The notes: generated by a model not told the origin, from the sequence alone. A stretch of DNA of 64,000 nt from Kaistella sp. SH40-3 (GCF_030686865.1 NZ_JAQYUS010000002.1:186001-250000), one strand, 5' to 3'. Positions 25,970 through 34,366 are shown, numbered from the stretch's first letter. A program made the numbers and translations.

Positions 25970-25991
25970 TGCTATTAAATTTTATTTTGAT

Positions 25992-27140
25992 TTATCGTTT
26001 AAATTTTTTCTTTTTTTTCCACCATTCATCTTCCGCTTGTGAAACGTAATTTGGTTTTAGGATTTCTTCAACTGTTTCCAAAGCAATTTCTAATACATTT
26101 TCATTCGTGCTACTGACAGGAAAAACTGATGATTGTACGGTAGCATTTATTAATTTTTCAATGTTTTTAAAATTGCCACCAATTGCAGAAAGAGAAAATC
26201 CATCGTATTTATTGTAAAATAGACCGTCTTTGTGCTGACTGGAAGTTGTGGTTGCAACTCTTTTGATCCAGATATCCTGAACTTGATTAATTTGGTTGGG
26301 TCGGAATTCATTTTTATATTGAACTTTCATCGCCCAGCCTTGCTGATGCAGATTATCCCGAAGTTCTTTTAAACAAGAAGATGCCTTTAATTCCTTATTC
26401 ACAATATTTTTTAAATCAAAAACACTTTTGATTTCAGCAATTTTTAGAGTTGGCGAAATCTCCGAAAGTTTATAACCCGGCTTATATTGCCGCTCAGTTT
26501 GATGATTGATGTCGCTATCCAGAATGATTCGCATTCCCGAAATTCCAATTTTTTCATTTTTAGAAAGTTCAGTTAAAAAACCTCTTTTCTTCATTTCTGA
26601 AATTAGGTCTTCAAAATTATTGGAGCCCTTCAAACTTTTAGTAAGATTTTTCAACATAAATGCCTTCTTTTCAATTCCAATCTCAACATCGGTTTTTATA
26701 TTTCTCTCTCGACAAACTTGCCGCACTGCTTCACCAAAACGCTTTCCTACATCGTGCGCTTTTACGGTACACTTTCCATTAATGTCTATTCGATTCACAA
26801 CAAAATGAATATGTTTCTGCCTCGTGCTGTTATGGATGTCCAAGCGGTATTGGTTTTTGTCTGTAACTCCAATCTTGTGCAGTGCTTCAATTGCAATTTC
26901 TGTTAGTTCTTCATCTGATAAATTCTTTGTGTTTTCAGTAGGTGGTGAAATATATCCAGTTAAAGCCCACTTTTTCACTTTTGAATTTCTGTCGGCTACC
27001 GTTTTCATTTCTTGGAATTGATGTTCCGCATTGCTGCTCAAAAGAAAATTAGATGCTGCGGCGATTGCCATTCCTTTATCGTTCCCATTATATTCCAATG
27101 CAATTTTAGAGATCATTCTAGTTGCTGCTGAATTATTCAT
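25992..27140 (-). CDS. Relaxase/mobilization nuclease (MobB-type)
   Basis: This 382-residue relaxase would nick the element at oriT to start transfer. The N-terminal relaxase domain shows the metal-binding histidine pattern YRLDIHNSTRQKHIHFVVNR (H103, H110, H112), typical of the PF03432 mobilization nucleases of Bacteroidota mobilizable elements. The C-terminal part (~250-382) has no catalytic signature. It overlaps the MobC-like gene by 8 bp and precedes the membrane protein gene. The presence of a relaxase but no type IV secretion genes makes the element mobilizable rather than self-transmissible. Confidence 0.92.
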   Translation of the reverse strand: MNNSAATRMISKIALEYNGNDKGMAIAAASNFLLSSNAEHQFQEMKTVADRNSKVKKWALTGYISPPTENTKNLSDEELTEIAIEALHKIGVTDKNQYRLDIHNSTRQKHIHFVVNRIDINGKCTVKAHDVGKRFGEAVRQVCRERNIKTDVEIGIEKKAFMLKNLTKSLKGSNNFEDLISEMKKRGFLTELSKNEKIGISGMRIILDSDINHQTERQYKPGYKLSEISPTLKIAEIKSVFDLKNIVNKELKASSCLKELRDNLHQQGWAMKVQYKNEFRPNQINQVQDIWIKRVATTTSSQHKDGLFYNKYDGFSLSAIGGNFKNIEKLINATVQSSVFPVSSTNENVLEIALETVEEILKPNYVSQAEDEWWKKKKKFKR

Positions 27141-27591
27141 CCGCTATTTTTTGATTGTTTTTAGAATATAAATACTGACGAATGAGTTCAATTATCTCTT
27201 CGATCTCTACAATAATTTTCTTTTTATTTGAGAAAACATTCCATTCTCTGTGGCGCAGTAAATTTTTAATTCTTTTAAAATTATTTCCGTATTCCAACAA
27301 AATTTCATCGGTTTTAAATTCGTCAATTTTCAGCACTTTTCCCTGGTAAACCATTCGGGCAAAAGTTGATAATTTCAACTTGACTTTCTCGGCTTTTTTT
27401 AACTCGATTTGATATTCATTTTCAGTCATTCTGAAGGAAATTATTCTTGTTAATTGCGGATTAGATTTCTTTTTCAAACCACCTTTTCGACCTAAATCTT
27501 TGAAGTGATTTTTTCTTTTTTCAGCATTCAATTTTTGCTCATTTTCCTGTGTTGCTTTTTGTACAAATTTTTTAAAAAAATCTTCTTTCAT
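27133..27591 (-). CDS. MobC-like relaxosome accessory protein
   Basis: This 152-residue basic protein (NAEKRKNHFKDLGRKGGLKK followed by SNPQLTRIISFRMTENEYQI) has the ribbon-helix-helix start (~50-90) and the later GNNFKRIKNLL pattern of MobC/MobA accessory proteins, which bind oriT and help the relaxase nick. It overlaps the relaxase start by 8 bp. The 245-bp non-coding gap upstream is the probable oriT region. Confidence 0.85.
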   Translation of the reverse strand: MKEDFFKKFVQKATQENEQKLNAEKRKNHFKDLGRKGGLKKKSNPQLTRIISFRMTENEYQIELKKAEKVKLKLSTFARMVYQGKVLKIDEFKTDEILLEYGNNFKRIKNLLRHREWNVFSNKKKIIVEIEEIIELIRQYLYSKNNQKIADE

Positions 27592-27836
27592 GTTTTAATT
27601 TTTTTTGTTATTTACTGTAAATTGTATTTCTGACGATAGGAAGAAATCAAAAATCCCAGTTTTATAAAAAGCGTGAAACGCTTATTGTAAACAATGGGTA
27701 CTTTTTGCACTAACATCCTACCATATTCTACCTGAATCTATTTTACACAGGTTGGTTTAGGTTGCACCTGCGTAAAAAGAACACAGGCTGAAATCTCCAT
27801 AATTTTTATATCTCATTTTACCTGTGTTCATTTTCC
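27592..27836. other. Candidate oriT region
   Basis: This 245-bp gap upstream of the MobC-like gene contains a compact stem AAGCGT-GAA-ACGCTT (27669-27683), and an ACACAGGT (27745-27752) / ACCTGTGT (27820-27827) inverted pair with further CACCTG and ACACAGG words between. Transfer origins normally lie next to mob genes and contain such inverted repeats. The nick site itself cannot be read. Confidence 0.5.
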
Positions 27837-28715
27837 TCACCTTCTTTTGTATTTCAACTGTCTTTCATTTGATGGATTTTCATGAATCAACCAATCATTT
27901 AAGTCCTTAAAATCGGAATACAAAATCCGACAATCTTCGGCATTTTCGTTTTCACTTTTTATCATTTCAACGGCTCGATTTCCAGCTTCGTCATTATCGA
28001 AATAGAGTTCTATATTTTCATAATTTTTAATTGTATTTTTAATTTTAACAATCATAGAAACTGAATTCAAAATGAGGTAATCCGAAGCTTCTTTTTCCAG
28101 ATAATTCTCAACATTCTTAAAGGAAAGAAAATCAAAAAAGCCCTCGAAAATCCGGATTGAATTTGAGTCAATATTTATGATTGAAATATCTTTTTTACCC
28201 AAACAAATTTTAGAATATGCATTTCGAATTTCATAACCATCAGAATCATTTTTAAAACCTATTCCGAAATAATTTTTATCATTCATTTGATAATGGATTT
28301 CTTTAATATATTCAGTTTGATTTTCTACTTTTCGACTATTCAAATATTCTAACAAAGCATGATGTCCAATTTCTTTTACTTCAGTTATTTCGTATGTTTT
28401 TAATGGGCTTTCAAATTTTCTGTTCGGAGTTTTTTGATTTTGAAAAGAAGAAAAATTTTGATTTTCTGCCCAAATTAAAATTTCGCTGATGGAAGTATTT
28501 AGAAATTTCTGCATAAAATTGGTGTTGTTTCCTCCGATACCTTCTGAAAATAAATACCATATATTGAGGCGTTTATTAAGTTTAAAAGATGCGTGGTTTT
28601 CTGTTGCAAATGGATTAAGATACCAAGCTTCTTTTTCATTTTGTTTTGTTGGAAGGTGTCCGATAGAAAGTAGGACTTCTTCCAATGGGATTGTATTAAA
28701 TTGGTTGCAATTCAT
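27837..28715 (-). CDS. TOPRIM primase-like replication protein
   Basis: This 292-residue protein resembles the primases of Bacteroidota mobile elements. The N-terminal region has the fold-typical words IGHLPTKQNEKEAWYLNPFA (~18-37) and FSEGIGG (~56-62), but lacks the cysteines of a CHC2 zinc finger. A TOPRIM domain follows, with IRIFEGFFDFLSF (E ~192) and IELYFDNDEAGNRAVEMI (D-x-D ~237-239). It would prime replication of the excised element or of the transferred strand. Its gene lies downstream of the iteron region and the helicase gene on the same strand. Confidence 0.85.
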   Translation of the reverse strand: MNCNQFNTIPLEEVLLSIGHLPTKQNEKEAWYLNPFATENHASFKLNKRLNIWYLFSEGIGGNNTNFMQKFLNTSISEILIWAENQNFSSFQNQKTPNRKFESPLKTYEITEVKEIGHHALLEYLNSRKVENQTEYIKEIHYQMNDKNYFGIGFKNDSDGYEIRNAYSKICLGKKDISIINIDSNSIRIFEGFFDFLSFKNVENYLEKEASDYLILNSVSMIVKIKNTIKNYENIELYFDNDEAGNRAVEMIKSENENAEDCRILYSDFKDLNDWLIHENPSNERQLKYKRR

Positions 28716-28748
28716 TGTTGTATATTTTCCGGGTTTTCGGTGAGAGAT

Positions 28749-28960
28749 TTTTTGTTGAATTGTTGAGGAAACCGTGTAACTTATTGATTATATTATATTT
28801 ACCCCCTCAACAAACACTCAACAATTCAACAAACTTGATTATTATTATTGCTCAACAAACGCTCAACAAAATTGAGGATATAAAAGTTTGTTGAGAACTT
28901 TGTTGAGACGTAACTATTTGATTTTCTTTTCATTATCAATTAATTCAACAATTCAACATA
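28749..28960. repeat. Iteron-like YTCAACAA repeats, candidate replication origin
   Basis: The gap between the two replication genes holds many copies of YTCAACAA. CTCAACAA or TTCAACAA appears at 28806, 28817, 28825, 28851, 28862, 28943 and 28952. The reverse complement (TTGTTGAG/A) appears at 28752, 28760, 28887 and 28900. Some neighbours are 11 bp apart, about one helical turn. Clustered short repeats beside a primase and a primase-helicase gene suggest an origin for the excised circle or a repressor array. Confidence 0.72.
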
Positions 28961-30169
28961 TTTATTAAGGATAAACACCTTTTTTATGGTGAAATAGCGA
29001 CCAACTGAATTAGTTTGATAGAATATTCCTGCAAAATCGATGTCGTATCTGATGTAGGTTAAGCCATTTTTTTGCGGCTCCAATTTCCAGGTTTCTTTCA
29101 GTAGATTTCGAATATCGCTTCTCGTCCAATAAGTTGGGCGAAACATTTTGTTCATCATGTTGAGTAAGTCTTGCGGAACTACACTAATTTCTTCATCCTC
29201 ATTACTTTCAAAGAACTCGTATAGTAATTCTAAGGTTTTCGATTCTAACTTGTTATTGTTCTTGAAAACCAACTTCTGTAGTGCTTTTGTTCTTATTTCA
29301 TCCGCAGAAAACCACATTCTTGTTTTCTTTTCAGTTGAGAATTTTCTTTCAATTAAAAACTGAAGAAAATCTGGAACTTCTGAAATGAGATTCTTTAGAA
29401 ATTCTGTGTTTTCAGTCTTGATTGGATTGATCTTTAAAATCCAGAACCGGATTTCATTTTCATCGATTTGAATAAAATTTTCTTCATTATTGGAACACAA
29501 AATAAATTTGGCGAAAAAATCGACTTCTTCTCGGTCTTTTCCTTTGGCTTCCAGTTTATCTTTGTTGGTTGTCGATAGATATTTTAATCGTTCTGTAATT
29601 TCTTTTTTATCAAAGAATACTTCGTCAATTGCTACAACCAACATTGCTGCCCAATCGGAATTGAATTGGCTGCCGAAAGAATCTCCTTTAATATAAGTCA
29701 TATTCAAGCCAAAAATTTCTTTTAACCACTTAATAAAAGTTGTTTTTCCAGTAACTCTTTCTTTCGAAACCAAGCATAAAATCGGTAGAATTTGTGTTGG
29801 AAATTGCAGTAGAATCTTTAAATAATCCAATCCCATTTCCAGTTGTTCACCGAAAATATGCTCCACAAAATTCATTGAAAATGGAATGCTGTTTATTAAA
29901 TTTTCCTTGCCAGATGAAGGTAAAAATGGAATTTCATTGTACCTATTATAGAAACCTTGAACGATTTGCCTGTATTCTAAATGCTCTGGAATACAGCAAA
30001 ATCCATCATATTTCGGTACTTTAGAAACGTAGGTTTTTCCGTGATCGCTAATTATAGTTTCTCGATTCCATCGAACTAATATGGAAATTTTATCACCAGA
30101 AATCAATGGTTTTTCTATGGTTTTGTAGTAGGTCGTTCCTACTCTTAAATAGGGAGTTTTATTGCTCAT
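28940..30169 (-). CDS. Primase-helicase family (DUF5906-like) protein
   Basis: This 409-residue protein belongs to the phage/plasmid primase-helicase type. A P-loop-like CLVSKERVTGKTTFIKWLKE (~132-151), followed by AAMLVVAIDEVFFDKKE (Walker B-like, ~174-190) and later FILCSNNEENFIQIDENEIR, matches the SF3-like helicase module of Bacteroidota mobile elements. It probably unwinds the element's origin. It precedes the iteron field and the TOPRIM primase gene on the same strand; its own 3' end overlaps the last iteron copies. Confidence 0.85.
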   Translation of the reverse strand: MSNKTPYLRVGTTYYKTIEKPLISGDKISILVRWNRETIISDHGKTYVSKVPKYDGFCCIPEHLEYRQIVQGFYNRYNEIPFLPSSGKENLINSIPFSMNFVEHIFGEQLEMGLDYLKILLQFPTQILPILCLVSKERVTGKTTFIKWLKEIFGLNMTYIKGDSFGSQFNSDWAAMLVVAIDEVFFDKKEITERLKYLSTTNKDKLEAKGKDREEVDFFAKFILCSNNEENFIQIDENEIRFWILKINPIKTENTEFLKNLISEVPDFLQFLIERKFSTEKKTRMWFSADEIRTKALQKLVFKNNNKLESKTLELLYEFFESNEDEEISVVPQDLLNMMNKMFRPTYWTRSDIRNLLKETWKLEPQKNGLTYIRYDIDFAGIFYQTNSVGRYFTIKKVFILNKYVELLN

Positions 30170-30268
30170 TTTTCGGGAGTTTTAATGGTAATACGGAATC
30201 GTTAAAAGAAACTTTAAACATTTGATGAAATTTCACATCATCAATTTCTTTTTAATGGATGGGCAGAA

Positions 30269-30544
30269 TTATTTACGCTTCAAACTTTCTAATTCTTCCA
30301 CGTTGTAAAAATGTTTGCCACCAAAACCGTATGTGGTAATTCGTCCTTCATTTTTCAGTTGGGCAAAGCGTGCTTCAGATAATCTTTTTCCATGCGTTCC
30401 GAGAATTCTTCGTGCTTCTAATCTATCAACAACTTTCCCTTCATTGTCTTTAGAATTATTTTTATCAATATCCGTTTTTAAACTTCTTACCTCTTTGATG
30501 AGGATTTCAATTGCCATTGGTAATGTTTCGAAAGTAATTTGCAT
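30269..30544 (-). CDS. Excisionase-like HTH protein
   Basis: This 91-residue protein has a helical N-terminus (IEILIKEVRSLKTDI) and a C-terminal winged HTH of the MerR/excisionase kind: RLEARRILGTHGKRLSEARF followed by AQLKNEGRITTYGFGGKHFY (~45-84). It is the gene nearest the right element end. Recombination directionality factors often sit there, so it would face the integrase across attP in the circular form. It could instead be a transcription regulator of the replication genes downstream. Confidence 0.78.
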   Translation of the reverse strand: MQITFETLPMAIEILIKEVRSLKTDIDKNNSKDNEGKVVDRLEARRILGTHGKRLSEARFAQLKNEGRITTYGFGGKHFYNVEELESLKRK

Positions 30545-30967
30545 AATAGTATAATTTTGTATTTTGTGATTAATTGAAAAGTTGAGAATTCAACTATTTC
30601 TTTGATTTGAACACGACAAAATTAGACTGGAAACTCCAGAATTTTATGCTTTGGAATTCGTTCTACTACAACTTTAACTATCCTATTGTACTTGTGGATT
30701 AAATACTATTAAAAAAGAGTTAGGTGGTTTCAAGGAAATGTTAAAGGATGTTAAGGAAATACAATCCTATAAAATGGGTAAATATTAAAAAAAATAATTT
30801 TTTAAATTTGAGGTAGTCAATTAAGAATTTGAAATTGAAAATTGCTAATCTGAAAGCTGTTTGATTTTACTAATTGTTAGTAAAATCTAAAATGGAAATT
30901 TGTGGAATTTTTAGGAGAATTTATCTTTTGCAAGACAAATACAAGACAAATAATTTTTTAAAAAACA
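30545..30967. other. Right-end non-coding region of the element
   Basis: About 420 bp without a convincing gene between the excisionase-like gene and the tRNA terminator. It is very AT-rich and contains the CAAGACAA direct repeats at 30931-30949. Nothing else stands out. Confidence 0.5.
30931..30949. repeat. CAAGACAA tandem pair near the right end (candidate arm-type sites)
   Basis: CAAGACAA occurs at 30931-30938 and 30942-30949, an 11-bp period that puts both copies on one helix face. The same word and its complement flank the integrase start at 663-689. Together they resemble the arm-type sites of tyrosine-recombinase elements. Confidence 0.6.
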
Positions 30968-30994
30968 AGAAACTCCTGATTATCAGGAGTTTCT
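30968..30994 (-). terminator. Terminator of the reconstituted tRNA-Ala, supplied by the element
   Basis: AGAAACTCCTGA and TCAGGAGTTTCT form a perfect 12-bp stem with a 3-nt loop, followed on the minus strand by TGTTTTTT. It lies 12 bp past the tRNA 3' end and inside the element, so the element brings a replacement terminator for the tRNA it invades. Confidence 0.8.
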
Positions 30995-31005
30995 AATTTG
31001 TAAAC

Positions 31006-31018
31006 GTGGAGGATATCG
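31006..31018. repeat. Right attachment site within the tRNA-Ala 3' end
   Basis: GTGGAGGATATCG, identical to 526-538. Here it forms the acceptor-stem 3' half and part of the T-stem of the tRNA-Ala gene, so integration keeps the tRNA functional. Confidence 0.85.
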
Positions 31019-31080
31019 GGATCGAACCGACCACCTTTTGACTGCCAGTCAAACGCTCTAGCCAGATGAGCTAATCCCCC
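31007..31080 (-). tRNA. tRNA-Ala (GGC anticodon)
   Basis: The 74-nt cloverleaf can be drawn completely. The acceptor stem GGGGGAT pairs with ATCCTCC (one G-U). The D-arm stem is GCTC/GAGC. The anticodon stem TTTGA/TCAAA has loop CTGGCAG (anticodon GGC, reads GCC alanine codons). The T-arm is GTCGG-TTCGATC-CCGAT. The discriminator base is A and CCA is not encoded. The 3' end is the insertion site of the element. Confidence 0.95.
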
Positions 31081-31168
31081 GTTTTTCTAAAATTTTAGAT
31101 TTTAATTTCTGAATTTTAGATTTGCAATGATACAAATTTTTGTGATTGAAAAGAAATTTTCTGCTAGA

Positions 31169-31960
31169 TTATTTTTTCTCGGCGACAAGTGAGTAAACAA
31201 GCGGTATTTTATTTCCGAACTGTGGAATTTGATATTTCCCTTTTTCGATTTCTTCGATATGACGGAAACATGGATACGGCGAACAGTTGTATTCCTGAAA
31301 GGATTGCAGTTGCAGATTTTCATCTAACAAACTGCTCAAAACTTCTGAAAGTGAATGATTCCAACTGACTTCTTCATTGGCTAAATCTGCAGTTCGGTCT
31401 GCGTAAGTCCCGTCGTTGGTTTCTATAATTTGTTGATCATTAAAATAACTGTACTGAACAAAAGTGAAATCATTATCGTACATCCAGACGACTGGGTGAA
31501 ATTCTACAAAGATTAATTTGCCACCGGGTTTTAAAAAATGAGAAATGACTTGTGCCCATTTTTGCAAATCGGGAAGCCAACCGATGGTGCCATAACTTGT
31601 ATAAACGATATCAAATTTATCCTGTAAAACATTTGGTAAATCATAAACATCTGAAACAATGAATTCGGTATCTGTTCCGCATTTCTCGGCTAAATCTTTT
31701 GCTGCTTCAATGGCTTTATCCGACAAATCGATTCCGGTAACCTTTGCGCCGAATCGGGAAAGTGAGATAGAATCCTGCCCGAAATGACATTGCAGATGCA
31801 GGATTTTTTTATCCTTAATATCTCCTAAAAGGTCAAGTTCTATTGAGTTTAAAGAAGTTCGGCCTTTTAAAAACTCATCTACAAAATAGAAGTCAGACTT
31901 AAGGTGCGATTCAACTTTTGCATTCCATAATTTACGATTAATGTCGAGATAGTTTTCCAT
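31169..31960 (-). CDS. SAM-dependent class I methyltransferase
   Basis: The frame runs to 31996, but the ATG at 31960 (MENYLDINRKLWNAK) is preferred because family members begin there; the product is then 263 residues. Motif I is visible as ILHLQCHFGQDSISLSRFGA followed by KVTGIDLSDKAIEAA (~58-90), with a later FIVSDVYDLP and LKPGGKLIFVEFHP. This is a Methyltransf_11/25-type small-molecule methyltransferase of unknown substrate. It is the first host gene right of the element, downstream of the tRNA-Ala promoter region. Confidence 0.88.
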   Translation of the reverse strand: MENYLDINRKLWNAKVESHLKSDFYFVDEFLKGRTSLNSIELDLLGDIKDKKILHLQCHFGQDSISLSRFGAKVTGIDLSDKAIEAAKDLAEKCGTDTEFIVSDVYDLPNVLQDKFDIVYTSYGTIGWLPDLQKWAQVISHFLKPGGKLIFVEFHPVVWMYDNDFTFVQYSYFNDQQIIETNDGTYADRTADLANEEVSWNHSLSEVLSSLLDENLQLQSFQEYNCSPYPCFRHIEEIEKGKYQIPQFGNKIPLVYSLVAEKK

Positions 31961-32107
31961 GATAGGTTTTCCGTAAAAATAGAAATTTAAAAACAAATTT
32001 TGGGTTAAAGATTTTGGGTAAAAAAGTTTCCCACGTATTAGTTATATTTGGACCCAATAATTTAGAATAGTGGAAATCCCCTAACCGTCGAAATTTAATT
32101 ACTATCA

Positions 32108-32326
32108 ATGAAAAAATCTTTACTCCTTTTTTTAATGGTCATTTTAAATTGGCAAGGAACTCTTGTTACAAAAACCGATGTTTATCTTTGCAACAGCAGC
32201 GGTGGCAAAAAATACCATTATTTAAAAAACTGCAGAGGATTGTCTAATTGCAAAGCGCAAATCATCAAGGTAAGTCTTCAAAAAGCACAGACGTTAGATA
32301 AAGAACTTTGTGGCTGGGAAGATTAA
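32108..32326 (+). CDS. Small secreted Cys-rich protein
   Basis: This 72-residue protein has an N-terminal hydrophobic signal segment (KSLLLFLMVILNWQG) and a short mature part with the pattern VYLCNSSGGKKYHYLKNCRG and LSNCKAQ, then LCGWED. The family is common in Bacteroidota, conserves C-x-(10-16)-H-x-x-x-x-C-x-GL-x-x-C-like residues, and is reminiscent of a small metal- or disulfide-stabilised domain. Function unknown. It converges with the broken EamA transporter gene, 7 bp away. Confidence 0.75.
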   Translation: MKKSLLLFLMVILNWQGTLVTKTDVYLCNSSGGKKYHYLKNCRGLSNCKAQIIKVSLQKAQTLDKELCGWED

Positions 32327-32333
32327 TTTTCCA

Positions 32334-32750
32334 TTATTTCCAGATTAAAAATAAAGTTCCAGCGATAATTAAACCTGCGCCAACGGCTGTTTTCCAGGTT
32401 AAGGTTTCCCCTAAAAATATGACTGCAAAAATAATAGTTAAGGCCAAACTGAGTTTATCGATTCCGGCAACTTTTGAAACTTCGCCCATTTGTAATGCTT
32501 TAAAGTAAAAGATTCAGGAAAGTCCGGTTGCGAATCCTGAGATGGTTAGAAAAATCCAGTTTCGGGAAGATAATTCGCCGATTGCTTTATATTCATTTCG
32601 GAAGAAAACAATCATCCAAATCATAACCAGAACAACCACTGTTCGAATGGCAGTCGCCAAATTCGAGTTTACATTTTCTACGCCGACTTTCGCAAAAATC
32701 GCAGTTAATGCAGCAAAGAAAGCCGAAAGTAAAGCGTAAATCCACCACAT
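32334..32750 (-). pseudogene. EamA/DMT-family transporter broken by one in-frame TGA
   Basis: Starting at 32750, the sequence MWWIYALLSAFFAALTAIFA leads into a ten-TM-family half-domain of about 139 codons, ending at a TAA at 32334. At 32514-32516 a TGA interrupts it (SGFATGLS-stop-IFYFKALQMGEVSK). Relatives normally have Trp there (TGLSW.FYFKALQ), so a single TGG-to-TGA change explains it. The downstream part stays coherent (VAGIDKLSLALTIIFA). It is a recent pseudogene or a sequencing error; four or five membrane helices would be restored by reading through. Confidence 0.85.
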
Positions 32751-32974
32751 GTTTTTGAGTTGTTAATTATGTTACAAGGCGATTCTTCCTTATATAAAAA
32801 TCTTAAATTTCGTCTAAATGACGAACAAAGATTAAATTTCCAGCAATGTGTTTTCGCGCTTTTTTTGGACGCAAAAGCGTTTGCCTTCGGCGAATCTTCG
32901 ATTTCAATTAGCAAAGTTTAAAAAAAAAACGCTTTTATATCAAACAAGAGTTAATCCTTTAATTTTACGAACTC

Positions 32975-33007
32975 AACCTTGTCAAGGTTTAGAACCTTGA
33001 CAAGGTT
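32975..33007. repeat. Nested palindrome AACCTTGTCAAGGTT / AACCTTGACAAGGTT
   Basis: Two perfectly complementary 15-base arms are separated by TAG. Each arm is itself a near-perfect palindrome around one central base. It lies 10 bp past the hisS stop. It could act as a terminator or be a copy of a dispersed palindromic repeat; a related word (AACCTTGACAGG) occurs once in the element near 4334. Confidence 0.65.
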
Positions 33008-33016
33008 AATTGTTCA

Positions 33017-34366
33017 CTACCTCAGAAACTCTTCTGTTGTCTGAATAATTTGTTCTCCGGTTTTCAAATCCTTAACGGTAATTTTTCCTTCTGAAATTTC
33101 CTGCTCGCCATAGAAAACCAAGTTTGGAATTCCTTTCTTTTCGGCGTAGGTAAATTGCTTTTTCAATTTTGCAGATTCAGGATAGAGTTCTGCAGAAATT
33201 CCTTTCGCGCGAAGTTGACCGATAATTTTCATCGCGGCCAAAGATTCATTTTCTCCATAATTGGCAAAAAGATATTGCACCGTTTTCACCGAATCCTCCG
33301 GAAATAATCCTAGTTCTTCCATCACCAAATAAATTCGGTCGAGACCAAAAGAAACTCCGATTCCCGGAATGTTTTTCACGCCGAAAACTTCGGTTAAGTT
33401 GTCATAACGACCGCCGCCGCCAATGGAACCCATGGCAACATCTGTGGCTTTTACTTCAAAAATGGCTCCGGTATAATAATCGAGTCCTCTGGCTAAAGTG
33501 ATATCGAATTTTAAACTTTCTTCGGAAATTCCTAATTCAAAGGATTGAGTCAAAACAAATTCCAGTTCTTCTACTCCACTTGTTCCGATTTCATTTCCCT
33601 GGAATTTTTCTTTTAACTGTGCTAAATTTTCAAGAGCATTTTCACTTTGGTTAAAAAGAAAATCTAATTTATCGATTGATTCCTGATTGATATTTTTTTC
33701 TAACAGTTCTTTAACAACGCCTTCTTTACCTATTTTATCCAGTTTGTCCAATGCAACTGTAAAGTCAATTAACTGGTCAGAAATTCCGGCAAATTCTGCT
33801 AAGCCAGAAAGTATTTTTCTGTTGTTTAAATGAAGTGCAACCTTAACATTTAATTCCGCAAAAGACTTTAAATACAATTGAACCAATTCTACTTCCTGCC
33901 ACAAACTTACACTTCCTACTACATCAGCATCACATTGATAAAACTCACGAAAACGACCTTTCTGTGGACGATCCGCGCGCCAAACCGGCTGAATTTGATA
34001 CCGCTTAAAAGGGAAAGTCATTTGTCCGTGATTCATGGCTACATATCTTGCAAAAGGAACGGTTAAGTCGTAACGTAGCGCCTTTTCCGAAATCTGCGAA
34101 ATCAGTTTCTGCGAATTTTTAGCCGACCAATCTTCCTCTTTTGTCTTCGACGCATAATCACCGGAATTCAAAATCTTAAAAATCAAACGATCTCCTTCTT
34201 CACCGTACTTTCCCGTTAATGTAGAAAGATTTTCGAAACTTGGTGTTTCTAATGGCTGAAAACCAAAGAGTTCAAAATTCTTCTGTAAAATATTAATAAT
34301 GAATTTTCTTCTGTAAACTTCTTCGGCAGAAAAATCTCGGGTTCCTTTGGCTAAACTGGGTTTCAT
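33017..34366 (-). CDS. hisS: Histidyl-tRNA synthetase
   Basis: This 449-residue class II aminoacyl-tRNA synthetase charges tRNA-His in the cytosol. It has [15 protein letters not shown] (histidine A region, ~95-109), motif 2 [15 protein letters not shown] (~137-151), [14 protein letters not shown], the HisB-type GGGGRYDNL, and motif 3 [14 protein letters not shown]. The C-terminal anticodon-binding domain (~345-449) ends the protein. Length matches bacteroidetal HisRS. A -7 box (TATTTTTG) lies ~64 bp upstream. Confidence 0.97.
   Translation of the reverse strand: MKPSLAKGTRDFSAEEVYRRKFIINILQKNFELFGFQPLETPSFENLSTLTGKYGEEGDRLIFKILNSGDYASKTKEEDWSAKNSQKLISQISEKALRYDLTVPFARYVAMNHGQMTFPFKRYQIQPVWRADRPQKGRFREFYQCDADVVGSVSLWQEVELVQLYLKSFAELNVKVALHLNNRKILSGLAEFAGISDQLIDFTVALDKLDKIGKEGVVKELLEKNINQESIDKLDFLFNQSENALENLAQLKEKFQGNEIGTSGVEELEFVLTQSFELGISEESLKFDITLARGLDYYTGAIFEVKATDVAMGSIGGGGRYDNLTEVFGVKNIPGIGVSFGLDRIYLVMEELGLFPEDSVKTVQYLFANYGENESLAAMKIIGQLRAKGISAELYPESAKLKKQFTYAEKKGIPNLVFYGEQEISEGKITVKDLKTGEQIIQTTEEFLR

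Larger units (their letters stand above)
526..31018. mobile_element. Integrative and mobilizable element in tRNA-Ala, loaded with defence genes
   Basis: The element is bounded by a 13-bp direct repeat of the tRNA-Ala 3' end. It encodes a tyrosine integrase (692), an excisionase-like protein (30269), a primase-like TOPRIM protein and a primase-helicase around an iteron field, and a relaxase with a MobC-like partner. No VirB/Tra conjugation genes are present, so transfer would need a helper. Cargo: HipBST, split type I restriction-modification, McrBC, an AbiE-like toxin-antitoxin, a NACHT-TOPRIM NTPase and several unknown genes. Genes between 4.4 and 30.5 kb are all on the minus strand. In the excised circle xis and int would be divergent around attP. 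Confidence 0.87.

Noticed and set aside
526..31018. Reading the whole element as a self-transmissible ICE
   Set aside because: No coupling protein, VirB4/TraG ATPase or other secretion genes are present; only a relaxase and accessory protein occur.
24935..31018. CRISPR array or other spaced-repeat system
   Set aside because: The only clustered repeats are the short iterons at 28749-28960, without unique spacers of constant length or cas genes.
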